Shown: positions 16,940 to 26,250, numbered from the stretch's first letter. The stretch: DNA of 64,000 nt from Desulfomonile tiedjei DSM 6799 (GCF_000266945.1 NC_018025.1:1922001-1986000), one strand, 5' to 3'. Program-made: numbers and translations. The notes: a model not told the origin generated them from the sequence alone.

Positions 16940-17566
16940 ATGATTCGAAAAAACAGACCAATATGGAAACTTCCCGATTTTGAGGACAGGCTGGAAAAGA
17001 TCCTCAGCACGAGACAGAAACTGGTCCTGCCGCCTGACAACAATATTACTGCTGCGGTGCTCGTTCCGTTGTTTTGCAAGAACGGATCGCGTCACGTGCT
17101 CTTGACCAAAAGATCCGATTTTGTTGAGCACCACAGAGGGGAAATCTCTTTTCCCGGAGGGAAACTCGACGCGTGTGACATTACGATCCTGGATTGCGCT
17201 CTTCGGGAAACAGCGGAAGAAATCGGAGTAGATCCGGCTCACGTGCGGATACTAGGCGAATTGGATGATTTCTATACTGTGGCCACCGGTTTTCGGGTGA
17301 TTCCTTTTGTGGGACTTATCCCATATCCGTATGAGTTCCGGACCAGCGTTCGCGAGATTTCAGGACTCTTGGACGTGCCACTGGACGTGTTCTTCGATCC
17401 CGCAAAACGGTCTGAAGAGATCTGGATGATTCGAGATGAACCTGTGGAAGTAGTTTCCTATCTCTGGGAAGGACACAACATCTGGGGAGCAACAGCTCGC
17501 ATTCTCAAACATTTCACAGAAATTACCGAGGAATGGCAAGGTGTTCAGGATGAATCCAATGACTGA
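16940..17566 (+). CDS. NUDIX hydrolase, CoA pyrophosphatase type
   Basis: Encodes about 208 residues starting MIRKNRPIWK. The segment HRGEISFPGGKLDACD followed by CALRETAEEIGV matches the NUDIX box in the form seen in NudL/YeaB CoA pyrophosphatases, including the upstream GxxSFPGG signature. It would hydrolyse CoA or its esters to 3',5'-ADP and a phosphopantetheine. The ATG at 16940 follows TTTGAGACAATC. Its stop overlaps the start of an fmdE remnant (ATGACTGA), implying a former two-gene operon. Confidence 0.85.
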   Translation: MIRKNRPIWKLPDFEDRLEKILSTRQKLVLPPDNNITAAVLVPLFCKNGSRHVLLTKRSDFVEHHRGEISFPGGKLDACDITILDCALRETAEEIGVDPAHVRILGELDDFYTVATGFRVIPFVGLIPYPYEFRTSVREISGLLDVPLDVFFDPAKRSEEIWMIRDEPVEVVSYLWEGHNIWGATARILKHFTEITEEWQGVQDESND

Positions 17567-17771
17567 TGGACAGCTCCCTCAGGATTTCCTGAAATGTGTG
17601 GATTTTCACGGTCATGTGTGTCCCGGTCTGGCTATAGGATACGCCGCTGTCAGACGCGTGGGGCTCCTGTCGAGACACGATTCTTACTGCTTTATTGAAG
17701 AAAAGGTTTCATCATATGAAAGTAGCAGATCATTTTTATGTATATTTATGGGACAATCCCCGAGAGAATAA
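17559..17771 (+). pseudogene. Truncated FmdE-domain gene
   Basis: The frame begins MTDGQLPQDFLKCVDFHGHV then CPGLAIGYAAVRRVGL, the N-terminal signature of FmdE (formylmethanofuran dehydrogenase subunit E-like) proteins with the metal-binding HGHxCPG motif. After about 35 residues homology stops and the frame runs into the MBL gene in another frame. FmdE proteins usually exceed 130 residues, so this is a remnant, probably from a deletion that brought the MBL gene close. ATG 17559 overlaps the NUDIX stop. A functional short protein cannot be excluded. Confidence 0.65.
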
Positions 17772-18375
17772 CTGCAATACGGTTTTCATTGATGGCAAAG
17801 TTCCCGTGCTTATAGATCCGGGACATCTGCATCGCGTACCCAATCTCAAAGAGCGTATGATTGCAGACGGTGTCGACCCTGAAAAAGTCAAGGTCGTCAT
17901 AGTCACCCATGCCCACCCCGACCATTTTGGCGGCGCTACGGCATTCAAACATGCCAAGACAGCGCTATCCCTTCAAGAGGAAGAGTTCATCGAGAAAGTG
18001 GCTGCTCCAATGTACGCGCGTCAGGGCGCGGAGATGCCTAATTACAGGATCGACTTCTACTTGCAGGACGGCGATCTCATTCTGGGAAAACACGAATTCC
18101 GGATACTCCTGACACCCGGCCACAGTCCGGGAGGATTATCTGTGTATTGGCCGCGCTACAAGGCATTGTTCCCCGGAGATGTGGTATTTTCTCAGAGTAT
18201 CGGCCGGGTAGATTTACCAGGTGGAGACGTCAAGGCGCTGCAGGGAAGCGTGCAAAAATTATCCGAGCTGGAAGTGGATCTGATCGTTCCCGGTCATGGG
18301 CCTGCGATTCAAGGGGCATCGAATGTCCTCAAGAACTTTGATTTCATTAAGAAAGCTTTCTTCGGCGCGATGTAG
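17716..18375 (+). CDS. MBL-fold (glyoxalase II-like) metallohydrolase
   Basis: Encodes about 219 residues beginning MKVADHFYVYLWDNP. Zinc ligands are visible in THAHPDHFGG (HxHxDH), LTPGHSPGG, LFPGDVVF and VPGHGPAI, in the order of the metallo-beta-lactamase fold. Such cytoplasmic enzymes hydrolyse thioesters or related substrates; the actual substrate is unknown. The ATG at 17716 is preceded by AAGG and lies inside the 3' part of the fmdE remnant. The in-frame ATG at 17695 has no better site. Confidence 0.85.
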   Translation: MKVADHFYVYLWDNPRENNCNTVFIDGKVPVLIDPGHLHRVPNLKERMIADGVDPEKVKVVIVTHAHPDHFGGATAFKHAKTALSLQEEEFIEKVAAPMYARQGAEMPNYRIDFYLQDGDLILGKHEFRILLTPGHSPGGLSVYWPRYKALFPGDVVFSQSIGRVDLPGGDVKALQGSVQKLSELEVDLIVPGHGPAIQGASNVLKNFDFIKKAFFGAM

Positions 18376-18596
18376 CGAACCGATGTACAAAAATTCGGCA
18401 GGCTGCGGCCAAAACTTTATACAAATTAAAACTTAATAATTCTGGTCGATTATGAAAAGCACGCTCCGATGTTCAAAAATTTTGACAAACTATGACCTGA
18501 TTTTCGAATTGTTGATGGATGGCTGGTTCAATGAAGTTGGCTGCAACGTGGTGAATTCAGGAGATAAATTAGGGGTGAGCCGGTTCCGATTTGAAA

Positions 18597-18612
18597 TGGC
18601 ACGCAGATTGCT
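18597..18612 (+). promoter_or_regulatory. Sigma-54 (-24/-12) promoter
   Basis: TGGCACGCAGATTGCT matches the sigma-54 consensus TGGCACG-N4-TTGCW at every position, with correct GG-to-GC spacing. The predicted start is near 18624, about 88 bases before the FG-GAP gene. Transcription would need an enhancer-binding protein; an NtrC-type regulator is encoded at 52542-53972, but no link is shown. Confidence 0.85.
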
Positions 18613-18650
18613 CTATACCGGGTCAAGAAAAAGAATCTATTCCTCCTACG

Positions 18651-18681
18651 CCAACTGCAATTCGACAGTTGGTTTTTTTTT
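18651..18681 (+). terminator. Intrinsic terminator in the leader of the FG-GAP gene
   Basis: CCAACTG-CAATTCGA-CAGTTGG followed by nine T is a clear rho-independent terminator. It lies after the sigma-54 promoter and 30 bases before the FG-GAP start, so it could attenuate that transcript or end a short RNA of about 55 nt. Confidence 0.75.
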
Positions 18682-18711
18682 GAATGTGACGGTTAGCGGA
18701 AGACAAATCTG

Positions 18712-20265
18712 ATGATGGTGATTAAGAACAGCTCGGCTCGATTCCGGGTTGCGGTGATTGCCTTTTTTTTCATATTCCTGTGTTCATCTTTTTCTTCAGG
18801 CGAATCCCCCCGCAAAATACTCGTATTGCCGTTTCACGTCGAGAGTTTGGAACGGGATCTGCTGAATTTCAGCGACCATGTAAATCGAAGTGTTCGGAAA
18901 GCGATGGAGAATCTCGGCAGCGAATTCTCTTTGGAACCGGAACGATCGTCACGAGAATTGCTGAAAGAGAAAAGCGCGCCTGAAACCGAAGAAGAAGCTC
19001 TATCCATTGCTCTGGAAAATCATGCGGACCTGGTGGTGTACGGATTTCTCACCCAGGATGAGTCCCAGTTCCGATTGAAAGGGGTCATGTGGGACGTCTC
19101 GAGCGGTAGAGCGATAGTGTCCACCGATATGACGGTTGCAAACATTCACGCGCTTGCCGGCGTGTTGCAGCTTTTTATCGCATCACTCGACAAACGATTG
19201 CACGGGACTCCTCGACTCACCTTTTATCAAAGCGAACCGCCTGTTTCTCCGGATCTGAAGCAATTACATCGACTGCCGACGTTAGTGGCTCTTCCCAGGA
19301 ACACAGGACCGTGGAGAAGCTCAGAAATCGGATCTGCCCTGCTCGGTCTCGATGTGGGAGATCTCGACGGTGACAAGAAGAATGAGATTGTGTTCCTGGA
19401 GGAATCGGGGCTCACCATTCACCGATTCGAAAACGGCACGTTGAGGCCGCTCACACAATTTGCTGAATCTCCTGCCCAGTACATCAGTGCCGAAATCGAG
19501 GATTTGGATGGGGACGGAATAGCAGAGCTCATCCTTTGCTATCAGACTCCCGCAGGTGTGGAGTCCGCAGTAGCACGGTATCTCAACAGAAATTTCAGGA
19601 TCGTAACCAAACTGCGCCATGTGATACTCAAGAGCATACGTGACGACATCGGGAATACCAAAAAGAGGATTCTTGTAGGACAGAGAACCGATGCTGCCGA
19701 CATGTTTTCAGGAGAAATGGTTCTGTATAATCTGCAGGGAGATACCGTCAAAGAGGACGGAAACATCCAGTTGCCACCGGGAACTCTGATCCTGAGTTAC
19801 GATTCCGGCGAACTCGGCAAACCGGGTCAGCATTTCAGGGCTATTTTGAATCAAGATCAACGGCTGATGTTGTTCGATCGCGAGAATCGGCTTATTTCCA
19901 GCGTGTCTGATCGAATATTCGGACATTATCGGCGGCTGCGTATTCTGGCAGGTTCGACCATGCGGCAAATCATATGTCCCGGAAGGATTTTCATAGCCGA
20001 TACAAAAGGAGAAGGAGAAAACGAACTCCTGGTCATGAAAAGCAGCGATCGAGGCAGTTACATCCAGGCACTCGGATGGAACGGCACTCAACTCGCCGAA
20101 AAATGGAAGACCGTGGAAAACCAGGGAAACATCTCAGATTTCAGGATACGCGATTTTAAGAATGCAGGTAATCAATCTCTCGTGATGATACTCGTCAAAC
20201 CCATGCAGTTTCTCGCCCTCTCAGGCCCACGAAGCGTAATTTTCGCATTCGATCTGCTCCGGTAA
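18712..20265 (+). CDS. Secreted FG-GAP/VCBS-repeat protein
   Basis: Encodes 517 residues. An N-terminal signal peptide (IAFFFIFLCSSFSSG) is followed by a CsgG/TolB-N-like domain (KILVLPFHVES and ADLVVYGFLTQDESQF) and a beta-propeller-like region with calcium-loop motifs VGDLDGDKKNEIVF and IEDLDGDGIAELIL. These motifs mark FG-GAP repeats of extracellular or periplasmic propellers. It probably acts in the cell envelope, perhaps in an outer membrane secretion or adhesion complex. A sigma-54 promoter and a leader terminator precede it, so expression is likely conditional. The C-terminus ends VIFAFDLLR. Confidence 0.75.
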   Translation: MMVIKNSSARFRVAVIAFFFIFLCSSFSSGESPRKILVLPFHVESLERDLLNFSDHVNRSVRKAMENLGSEFSLEPERSSRELLKEKSAPETEEEALSIALENHADLVVYGFLTQDESQFRLKGVMWDVSSGRAIVSTDMTVANIHALAGVLQLFIASLDKRLHGTPRLTFYQSEPPVSPDLKQLHRLPTLVALPRNTGPWRSSEIGSALLGLDVGDLDGDKKNEIVFLEESGLTIHRFENGTLRPLTQFAESPAQYISAEIEDLDGDGIAELILCYQTPAGVESAVARYLNRNFRIVTKLRHVILKSIRDDIGNTKKRILVGQRTDAADMFSGEMVLYNLQGDTVKEDGNIQLPPGTLILSYDSGELGKPGQHFRAILNQDQRLMLFDRENRLISSVSDRIFGHYRRLRILAGSTMRQIICPGRIFIADTKGEGENELLVMKSSDRGSYIQALGWNGTQLAEKWKTVENQGNISDFRIRDFKNAGNQSLVMILVKPMQFLALSGPRSVIFAFDLLR

Positions 20266-20394
20266 TTACTTCCACGCCAAGCATCCCCGGAACAAAATGC
20301 CACAGAACGTAGATCCGGATCACGCGTAAAATCCTGGAGAATTACAGGACAAATCGTTGGTGAGAAGATGTCGTCCTCATTTTAACGAACATTC

Positions 20395-20423
20395 TTGACG
20401 CCTTGTTCAGAACAAAGTACGTT
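20395..20423 (+). promoter_or_regulatory. Promoter with palindromic operator for the ATPase-DUF4276 pair
   Basis: TTGACG (20395-20400), a 17-base spacer and TACGTT (20418-20423) form a sigma-70-type promoter 36 bases before the ATPase start. The spacer contains the perfect palindrome TTGTTC-A-GAACAA (20403-20415), a likely repressor operator whose occupancy would block RNA polymerase. Confidence 0.55.
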
Positions 20424-20458
20424 GCGGAACCAATTAGCAGGTCTTTGGGGCATATGAA

Positions 20459-21637
20459 ATGGACTGGCGACTTACCTCAATTGAAATTCAAGGATATCGG
20501 CCGTTCAAGGAAGCTGTATTCACCTTGGGTCCTTTGGTTGTGCTGGTTGGAGCAAATGGAGCAGGGAAGTCCAGCCTTTTTGAGTTCCTAAGATTTTTGA
20601 GGGATAGTGCATATCAGGAACTCCCTGCTGAAATTGTTGCTGGCTCTATCGGTCAACAAATTTTCCATATTCCGGGACCGGAGAAATTTTCCTGGAAAGC
20701 CGAAATCGATACCCGTCAGAGCGTTCCTATTGTTTACGAAGGGGAGGTCCTCGGTCCGGTAGGCCGCGTTCATGTCTCATCATTGATAGTGAGATCCCAA
20801 AGACCAGTAGGAGGAAATCTTAAACCATTCGTACTCATGGAAGTTCATGAACGTAAGGGGGAGGCATATGAATTTGACCCAGTTGAAGATCGCTACATTA
20901 GTCAAAAGATCGAGTTGACGAAAGCTAACCAGTCAGCTCTCAGCATTATGACAAATCCTGCATTTACGACGTTATACAATTTGAAAGAATATCTTACTGG
21001 GTGGCGATTTTACAGCTCTTTCGCGATAGCAAACGAGAAGATTAGAAGATCAGTACCTGTAGAACAGGAACCGGTCCTGCATGAAGATGCCGGCAATCTG
21101 AGTTCAGTGCTTCACTATCTTATGCTCGAGCACCGTGAACAATTCGATGAGCTACAACAGTTCCTGCGCTTAACCATCCCGGGTTTTGCAGGGTTATCCG
21201 TAAAAGCGCGAGGCGGCCCCGGAGAGGTGATGGCCTTTTGGCAAGAAAAGGGGATAGATCGGGAATTGAGTCTCGCCGATTTGGCTGATGGAATACTCAG
21301 GCTCATTTGTTGGGCCACTATTTGTGTTCATCCCCATCCACCGCGACTCATTTGCATTGATGAGCCGGACCAGGGAGTTCATCCAAGAACGCTGCCGATT
21401 TTGGCCGGTTTTTTTCAGAAGGCATCTGAGCGGACCCAGATACTATTGGCCACCCACGCATCATATTTCTTGACTCAGTTTGATCTGGAGCATATCGCTG
21501 TCATGCGAAAAAATATGGGAAGGGCGGAATTCGTGCGACCTCATGACTCAGCCGCGCTCAGAGCAAATCTGGAAGACTTCGGGCCCGAAGAATTGGAGGC
21601 ACTGCATCGGAGTGATGAACTGGAGCAACTTCCATGA
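20459..21637 (+). CDS. AAA/ABC-type ATPase of a two-gene defence-like system
   Basis: Encodes 392 residues. Walker A is VLVGANGAGKSSLFEFLRFL; the ABC-like C-terminal half has LSLADLADGILRLI (signature-like), LICIDEPDQGVHP (Walker B) and ILLATHASYFLTQF (switch His). This fits AAA_21/OLD-like ATPases of the RecF/SMC class, without a long coiled coil or a fused TOPRIM. The stop overlaps the start of the DUF4276 gene by four bases (ATGA), so the two are co-translated. Similar ATPase plus TOPRIM-like pairs occur in AbiL, PARIS and RloAB-type anti-phage systems; an immune role is inference. Confidence 0.85.
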   Translation: MDWRLTSIEIQGYRPFKEAVFTLGPLVVLVGANGAGKSSLFEFLRFLRDSAYQELPAEIVAGSIGQQIFHIPGPEKFSWKAEIDTRQSVPIVYEGEVLGPVGRVHVSSLIVRSQRPVGGNLKPFVLMEVHERKGEAYEFDPVEDRYISQKIELTKANQSALSIMTNPAFTTLYNLKEYLTGWRFYSSFAIANEKIRRSVPVEQEPVLHEDAGNLSSVLHYLMLEHREQFDELQQFLRLTIPGFAGLSVKARGGPGEVMAFWQEKGIDRELSLADLADGILRLICWATICVHPHPPRLICIDEPDQGVHPRTLPILAGFFQKASERTQILLATHASYFLTQFDLEHIAVMRKNMGRAEFVRPHDSAALRANLEDFGPEELEALHRSDELEQLP

Positions 21638-22278
21638 AAGTGCTGGTATATGTGGAAGGTCCCTCCGATAAAGCTGCCATGGAAACTTTGCTATCCCCTC
21701 TTCTGGAACGTAAACAGCGTGAAGGTGTTCGCATCAGTTTCCATGAGGCACCTACTGGCGACAGGAAGAAATCGGTTCTCCTCAAGATTCCGGTTAAGGC
21801 AGTCAACATACTGCGTAACGATCCTGAAACTATGGTTGTGGCTCTACCGGATTTGTATCCGAAAAATAAAGGATTTCCCCATTCAACTCCAGAGGAATTG
21901 CGGTCAGGAGTGATAGACCAATTCGAGAAAGCTCTTGTCAACAAGGGAGTTGAAGATCATAGGATGTTAAACCGGTTCAAGGTCTTCTGCTTCAAACACG
22001 ATATGGAAGCGCTACTTCTTGCGGCAGAAGACTCGCTCAGACAACGTATAGGCCCACCGCGACTCATGTGCTCGTGGATTCACCCTGTAGAGAACCAAAA
22101 TCACGACATACCGCCCAAGCGGGTTGTGGAAGAGGTGTTTTCTCAACGGAATCAAAGATACCGAGATACCGTGGATGCACCAATGATTCTCGCCGAAGCC
22201 GAATATCAAGATTTGATGGAGGAGTGCAATCAGTGTTTTCGACCGTTTGTTGAATTTCTGGAAAACTGCCGAGAATAA
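21634..22278 (+). CDS. DUF4276 (TOPRIM-like) protein
   Basis: Encodes 214 residues. The N-terminus VLVYVEGPSDKAAME matches the first TOPRIM-like motif (conserved Glu). VVALPDLYP corresponds to the D-x-Y motif of DUF4276, and CFKHDMEALLLAAED to its E-F-E-A-L-L motif. DUF4276 proteins are candidate nucleases paired with AAA ATPases. Here the pair probably forms a sensor/effector unit, with the ATPase controlling a toxic nuclease. Catalytic activity and target are not shown by the sequence. Confidence 0.8.
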   Translation: MKVLVYVEGPSDKAAMETLLSPLLERKQREGVRISFHEAPTGDRKKSVLLKIPVKAVNILRNDPETMVVALPDLYPKNKGFPHSTPEELRSGVIDQFEKALVNKGVEDHRMLNRFKVFCFKHDMEALLLAAEDSLRQRIGPPRLMCSWIHPVENQNHDIPPKRVVEEVFSQRNQRYRDTVDAPMILAEAEYQDLMEECNQCFRPFVEFLENCRE

Positions 22279-22351
22279 CTGCCTGGTGTCCATCCTACCG
22301 ATTCTCATCGTGACTCACTGACTTTATCTGTTCATGCTCGGCAACTAACCA

Positions 22352-22386
22352 TAAAAAAAGGGAAAACCCTTTTCGGAGTTTTCCCT
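22352..22386 (-). terminator. Rho-independent terminator of hppA
   Basis: On the minus strand GGGAAAAC-tccgaaaagg-GTTTTCCC is followed by seven T, about 40 bases after the hppA stop. This is a standard intrinsic terminator. Confidence 0.85.
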
Positions 22387-22424
22387 AATTCAACAGTAAT
22401 CGAAACGAATCGATTTATAAATTC

Positions 22425-24524
22425 TTACATAACGAAGGGGACAACCAACAAGGCCACCATGTTGACGACCTTGATAACCGGGTTCAGAGCCGGGCCCGCG
22501 GTATCTTTGTACGGGTCGCCGACGGTGTCGCCGGTAACAGCGGCTTTGTGAGCCTCAGAGCCCTTGCCGCCCAGATTGCCTTCTTCGATGTATTTCTTCG
22601 CGTTATCCCAGGTGGCTCCACCGGTGGTCATTGCGATCGCGAGGAACAGCCCCACTACGATACTACCGATGAGAGCGCCGCCGAGAGCTTCTCTACCAAG
22701 ACCGGGGATGAATGCCACGGCCAGCGGAATGGCAACGGGCAGGAGAGAAGGAATAACCATTTCCCTCTGGGCTGCCGCAGTAACCAGGTCCACGCATTTG
22801 CCGTATTCGGCTTTGACTCCCGGTAATCCTTCCTTGAGTCCTGCGATTTCACGGAACTGTCTTCGCACTTCGTCAACGATGGCGCCGGCTGCCTTGCCCA
22901 CCGCGAGCATACAAAGAGCTGCAAAGAAGTAAGGAATGATCCCGCCGATAAGAAGTCCGACGATAATCTTGGGATTGGAAAGATCGAACGACATTGCCTT
23001 ACCGGAAAGCTCTTCAATCGCTCTTGTGTACTCGGCAAAGAGCACCAGAGCTGCGAGAGCAGCGGAGCCGATGGCATAGCCTTTGGTAACCGCTTTGGTG
23101 GTATTTCCAACTGCGTCCAACGGGTCGGTTCTGTTACGTACTTCGTCGGACAGTTCGGCCATTTCAGCAATACCGCCCGCGTTGTCGGTAATAGGACCGT
23201 AGGAGTCGATGGCAACGACCATACCGGTCATGGAAAGCATGGAAACAACCGTAATTGCAATGCCGTACAGACCCGTTCCTGTGCCGCCCTGTACTCCGGA
23301 AAAACCGCCGCCCATTCCGTACCCGATCAGTATTGATACCGCGAGCACGATAACAGGCAACACGGTGGACATCATACCAATAGCCAATCCGGCGATGATG
23401 TTGGTGCCGTGACCGGTGGAGCTGGCTTTGGACACGTACTTAACCGGACCGTACATACCCGTGAAATACTCGGTGATGACAACGATCAAGCCGGTGAGAA
23501 CGAGACCGAGTACTGCCATCCAGAATACGTTGATAGCGCTGATTTCATAGCCGCCGCCCTTGGGAGGACCCAGGGGAAGTTTCTGAGCGACAAAATAAAA
23601 GGCGATAGCAGCCAGGATGCCGGCAACAGCCAAGCCTTTGTAAAGGGCGCCCATAATGTACAGGTCCTTCTCTGCCTGACTTTTGCTGAGGCGGACAAAA
23701 AATGTTCCAATGATGGACGCGATGATGGCCACACCACCGACAAAGAGTGGCAGATAAAAAGCCGGTTTGTCGATTCCGCCGTAAATAGTGCTGCCGAGTA
23801 GCATGGCCGCCACAATGGTGACCGTGTACGTTTCGTACAAGTCAGCAGCCATACCCGCACAGTCACCAACGTTGTCGCCAACGTTGTCCGCGATAACACC
23901 AGCATTGCGGGGATCGTCCTCGGGAAGATCCGCTTCGACTTTACCGACCAAGTCGGCGCCGACGTCAGCAGCCTTGGTGTAGATACCACCGCCAACACGA
24001 GCAAAAACGCTCATGAGGGAGCTTCCGAAGCCCAGACCTACCAGTGCGCTGAAGATTTTGTGAGGATCGGGATCAGACGATTTGGCAAGCATGAAAAAAC
24101 CGGCAACGCCCAAGAGCGCCAGACCGGTAACCACGATTCCTGTGACCGACCCACCCCTGAATGCAACGTCCATGGCATCCGGCAGGCTTTTGCTGGCCGC
24201 CGCCGCCACACGCACGTTCGCGTTTACGGAGACTTTCATTCCGAGAAAGCCTGCGAGACCGGAGCCCACTAGACCTACTATGAATCCGATTGCCGGCATT
24301 GAGCCAAGCGTTAACAAAAGAACGATAAAAAGGATAATCGCAATGATAGCGACCACTTTATACTGGCGGGTCAGATACGCCATAGCGCCTTCTGCAACGT
24401 AGCTGGAAATCTCTTGCATTCGCGCATTGCCGGCGTCCTGCTTAAAGACCCACCCGGCTGTAAAGAGGCTGTACGCCACTCCTATTGCTCCACAAATCAG
24501 TGCGATCCAAACGATCTGATCCAT
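22425..24524 (-). CDS. hppA: Membrane-bound H+-translocating pyrophosphatase
   Basis: Encodes 699 residues with about 16 predicted transmembrane helices. Signatures include [39 protein letters not shown] and [20 protein letters not shown]. It couples hydrolysis of cytoplasmic PPi to proton export. The motif [10 protein letters not shown] has Lys and Thr at the positions that are Ala and Gly in K+-dependent enzymes (A460K/G463T in Carboxydothermus numbering), so this is predicted to be a K+-independent H+ pump. A near-consensus promoter lies upstream and an intrinsic terminator downstream; it is monocistronic. Confidence 0.96.
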   Translation of the reverse strand: MDQIVWIALICGAIGVAYSLFTAGWVFKQDAGNARMQEISSYVAEGAMAYLTRQYKVVAIIAIILFIVLLLTLGSMPAIGFIVGLVGSGLAGFLGMKVSVNANVRVAAAASKSLPDAMDVAFRGGSVTGIVVTGLALLGVAGFFMLAKSSDPDPHKIFSALVGLGFGSSLMSVFARVGGGIYTKAADVGADLVGKVEADLPEDDPRNAGVIADNVGDNVGDCAGMAADLYETYTVTIVAAMLLGSTIYGGIDKPAFYLPLFVGGVAIIASIIGTFFVRLSKSQAEKDLYIMGALYKGLAVAGILAAIAFYFVAQKLPLGPPKGGGYEISAINVFWMAVLGLVLTGLIVVITEYFTGMYGPVKYVSKASSTGHGTNIIAGLAIGMMSTVLPVIVLAVSILIGYGMGGGFSGVQGGTGTGLYGIAITVVSMLSMTGMVVAIDSYGPITDNAGGIAEMAELSDEVRNRTDPLDAVGNTTKAVTKGYAIGSAALAALVLFAEYTRAIEELSGKAMSFDLSNPKIIVGLLIGGIIPYFFAALCMLAVGKAAGAIVDEVRRQFREIAGLKEGLPGVKAEYGKCVDLVTAAAQREMVIPSLLPVAIPLAVAFIPGLGREALGGALIGSIVVGLFLAIAMTTGGATWDNAKKYIEEGNLGGKGSEAHKAAVTGDTVGDPYKDTAGPALNPVIKVVNMVALLVVPFVM

Positions 24525-24589
24525 CCACCTACCTCCTTAGGTAAATAATTCGACCTCTTACACATGGGGAAACACGATTGTATCCGAGA

Positions 24590-24618
24590 AAACTATCCAC
24601 AATTCCCGGTAATGTCAA
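24590..24618 (-). promoter_or_regulatory. Sigma-70-type promoter for hppA
   Basis: On the minus strand TTGACA (24618-24613), a 17-base spacer and TAGTTT (24595-24590) lie about 65 bases upstream of hppA. TACAAT a few bases further downstream is a better -10 but at non-ideal spacing from this -35. Confidence 0.5.
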
Positions 24619-24677
24619 GGATAAACACGCACAAGCGCTCTTTCCATGCCTCAGTTTTCAGGGAGACGAAGAGTTGA

Positions 24678-26243
24678 TCAGTCTATCAAACGGAAAATTT
24701 GTACACTTTTCTTTTTGCCCTTTACCTGTGCATTGAACGGTGCAGAAAGCGTACGTGATAGTGTCAGTGAATCGCGGGTATCTTTGCTTATAAGGATATC
24801 GGCGTCTAACTCTTTTGTAAGTCCTTGTATTCTCGATGCGAGGTTCACTGTATCACCGACGAGAGCATACGATATCTTGTACCGGCTGCCGACGATCCCC
24901 GCGAGGGCAGGTCCGGTATGAATTCCAATCCCGTGGTGGAGGGGGTCTTGTCCCTGCTCTAAGCGCCGCTGATTCAGAGCCGCAAGTCGGGCGCGCATTT
25001 CAAGTGCCGCAGCTACAGCCTTGTCCGCGTGGGCAGGATCGTCCAAAGGTGCTCCAAAAACCGCCTCGACCTCATCTCCCACATACTGGAGGACGATTCC
25101 CCCATGCTGCACGACTGCAGCGCTCATCTCCTCGAAATAGTTGTTTATTGAATCAAGCACCTGCTCGGGGGAGAAACGCTCCGCCATGGTGGTGAAATCC
25201 CGAAGATCGGAAAACAGAAGCGTAACCTGACGAATCTCGCCGCCTGCAAAACTCTTGCGGGAAAGGACTTCTCTACTTATTTCAGGACTCGTGAACAGAT
25301 TGAACACTTCTCGTATCCGCTCGCGTTCTTTCAGCTCTCTGGCCATTTCGTTTACCCGATCGCCCATGTGGCCTATTTCATCATTGCTCATGACCTGCAC
25401 GCGCGCGTCGTAGTCGCCTGCGGATATGGTTTCTGCAGCCTTCATAATTTCCCAGGCAGGAGCGGAAATATTCCGGGAGAAAAGCAAAACCAACCATAAA
25501 CCGTACAAAGCTGCAAACGCGAAAAGAATCACTGAAAATACGCCAAGGTGAGGCAGCACGACATTCGGATCGGCATACCGGGCATTTGCATTTATCATCA
25601 ATGCCGTCTGGAACATCGGAATGAAGCAAATTGCGAAGTACATAATGAGAAGTTTATGGCGGATGGTCAGTTTAAAGGTTTTCCTTTGATCCTTCACTTT
25701 TCCTTCCGGAAACAGCTTGGGAATCACCGCGATGCGACAAGCCTGTTCCAGCAGCACGAGAGCCAGTAACGTTATCATTACCGCATTGCTGAAATTGTAA
25801 ACGATCGCAACGCCAAGATTGAAGGCGGAATCCGGGCTCCGTAGCTTGAAAAACACCGGAAACGCCACTGAGGGAACGATCCAGGCCGCGAGATTCATGA
25901 ATGCTGCATAAAAAGGAATATTTACGGCACGTCGACGGGCGTTCTCCAGAGCGGTTTCTGGAAGTTCTCTTCCTTGTTTCAGTGCTTTGAGCGCAGAATT
26001 GACTGGAGCCGCCAAAACCAGCAGAACGGCTACCGCTGCCGGTACGAGAACCGCCAAAAGCGCCAGATTGGCTCCCCGGTCCAATGCGGCCATGCGATGC
26101 CATTCTTCTTGCGGGTACGCACTTCCCAGGAGCACCTGGACAAGAAAGAAGCCCGCGAGGTTACTTCCGATGTTAATGACCAACACTGTCCAGGAGAATG
26201 GAATTGCGGGAAGGAATCGATTCATGAGCAAGACTTCATACAT
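24678..26243 (-). CDS. Membrane adenylate/guanylate cyclase (class III) with HAMP
   Basis: Encodes 521 residues: six or so hydrophobic helices in the first 270 residues, a HAMP-like linker (AAETISAGDYDARVQVMSND), then a class III cyclase domain. Metal-binding Asp residues appear in TLLFSDLRDFT and LQYVGDEVEAVFG; ISYALVGDTVNLASRIQ holds the purine-specifying and transition-state Asn/Arg residues. It would make cAMP in response to a membrane signal. The SagB-like gene lies immediately upstream, eight bases away, so the two are probably co-transcribed. An ATG at 26225 is an alternative start. A cNMP-binding membrane protein is encoded at 55162. Confidence 0.9.
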   Translation of the reverse strand: MYEVLLMNRFLPAIPFSWTVLVINIGSNLAGFFLVQVLLGSAYPQEEWHRMAALDRGANLALLAVLVPAAVAVLLVLAAPVNSALKALKQGRELPETALENARRRAVNIPFYAAFMNLAAWIVPSVAFPVFFKLRSPDSAFNLGVAIVYNFSNAVMITLLALVLLEQACRIAVIPKLFPEGKVKDQRKTFKLTIRHKLLIMYFAICFIPMFQTALMINANARYADPNVVLPHLGVFSVILFAFAALYGLWLVLLFSRNISAPAWEIMKAAETISAGDYDARVQVMSNDEIGHMGDRVNEMARELKERERIREVFNLFTSPEISREVLSRKSFAGGEIRQVTLLFSDLRDFTTMAERFSPEQVLDSINNYFEEMSAAVVQHGGIVLQYVGDEVEAVFGAPLDDPAHADKAVAAALEMRARLAALNQRRLEQGQDPLHHGIGIHTGPALAGIVGSRYKISYALVGDTVNLASRIQGLTKELDADILISKDTRDSLTLSRTLSAPFNAQVKGKKKSVQIFRLID

Positions 26244-26250
26244 GCACTCA

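Larger units (their letters stand above)
18376..18711. other. Regulatory intergenic region upstream of the FG-GAP gene
   Basis: No supported gene. The 86-codon frame at 18452 spans an intrinsic terminator and has no family resemblance. The region contains a sigma-54 promoter at 18597-18612 and a strong hairpin plus T run at 18651-18681. Confidence 0.6.

Noticed and set aside
18452-18712. 86-codon plus-strand frame
   Set aside because: It runs across a sigma-54 promoter and an intrinsic terminator and resembles no family.
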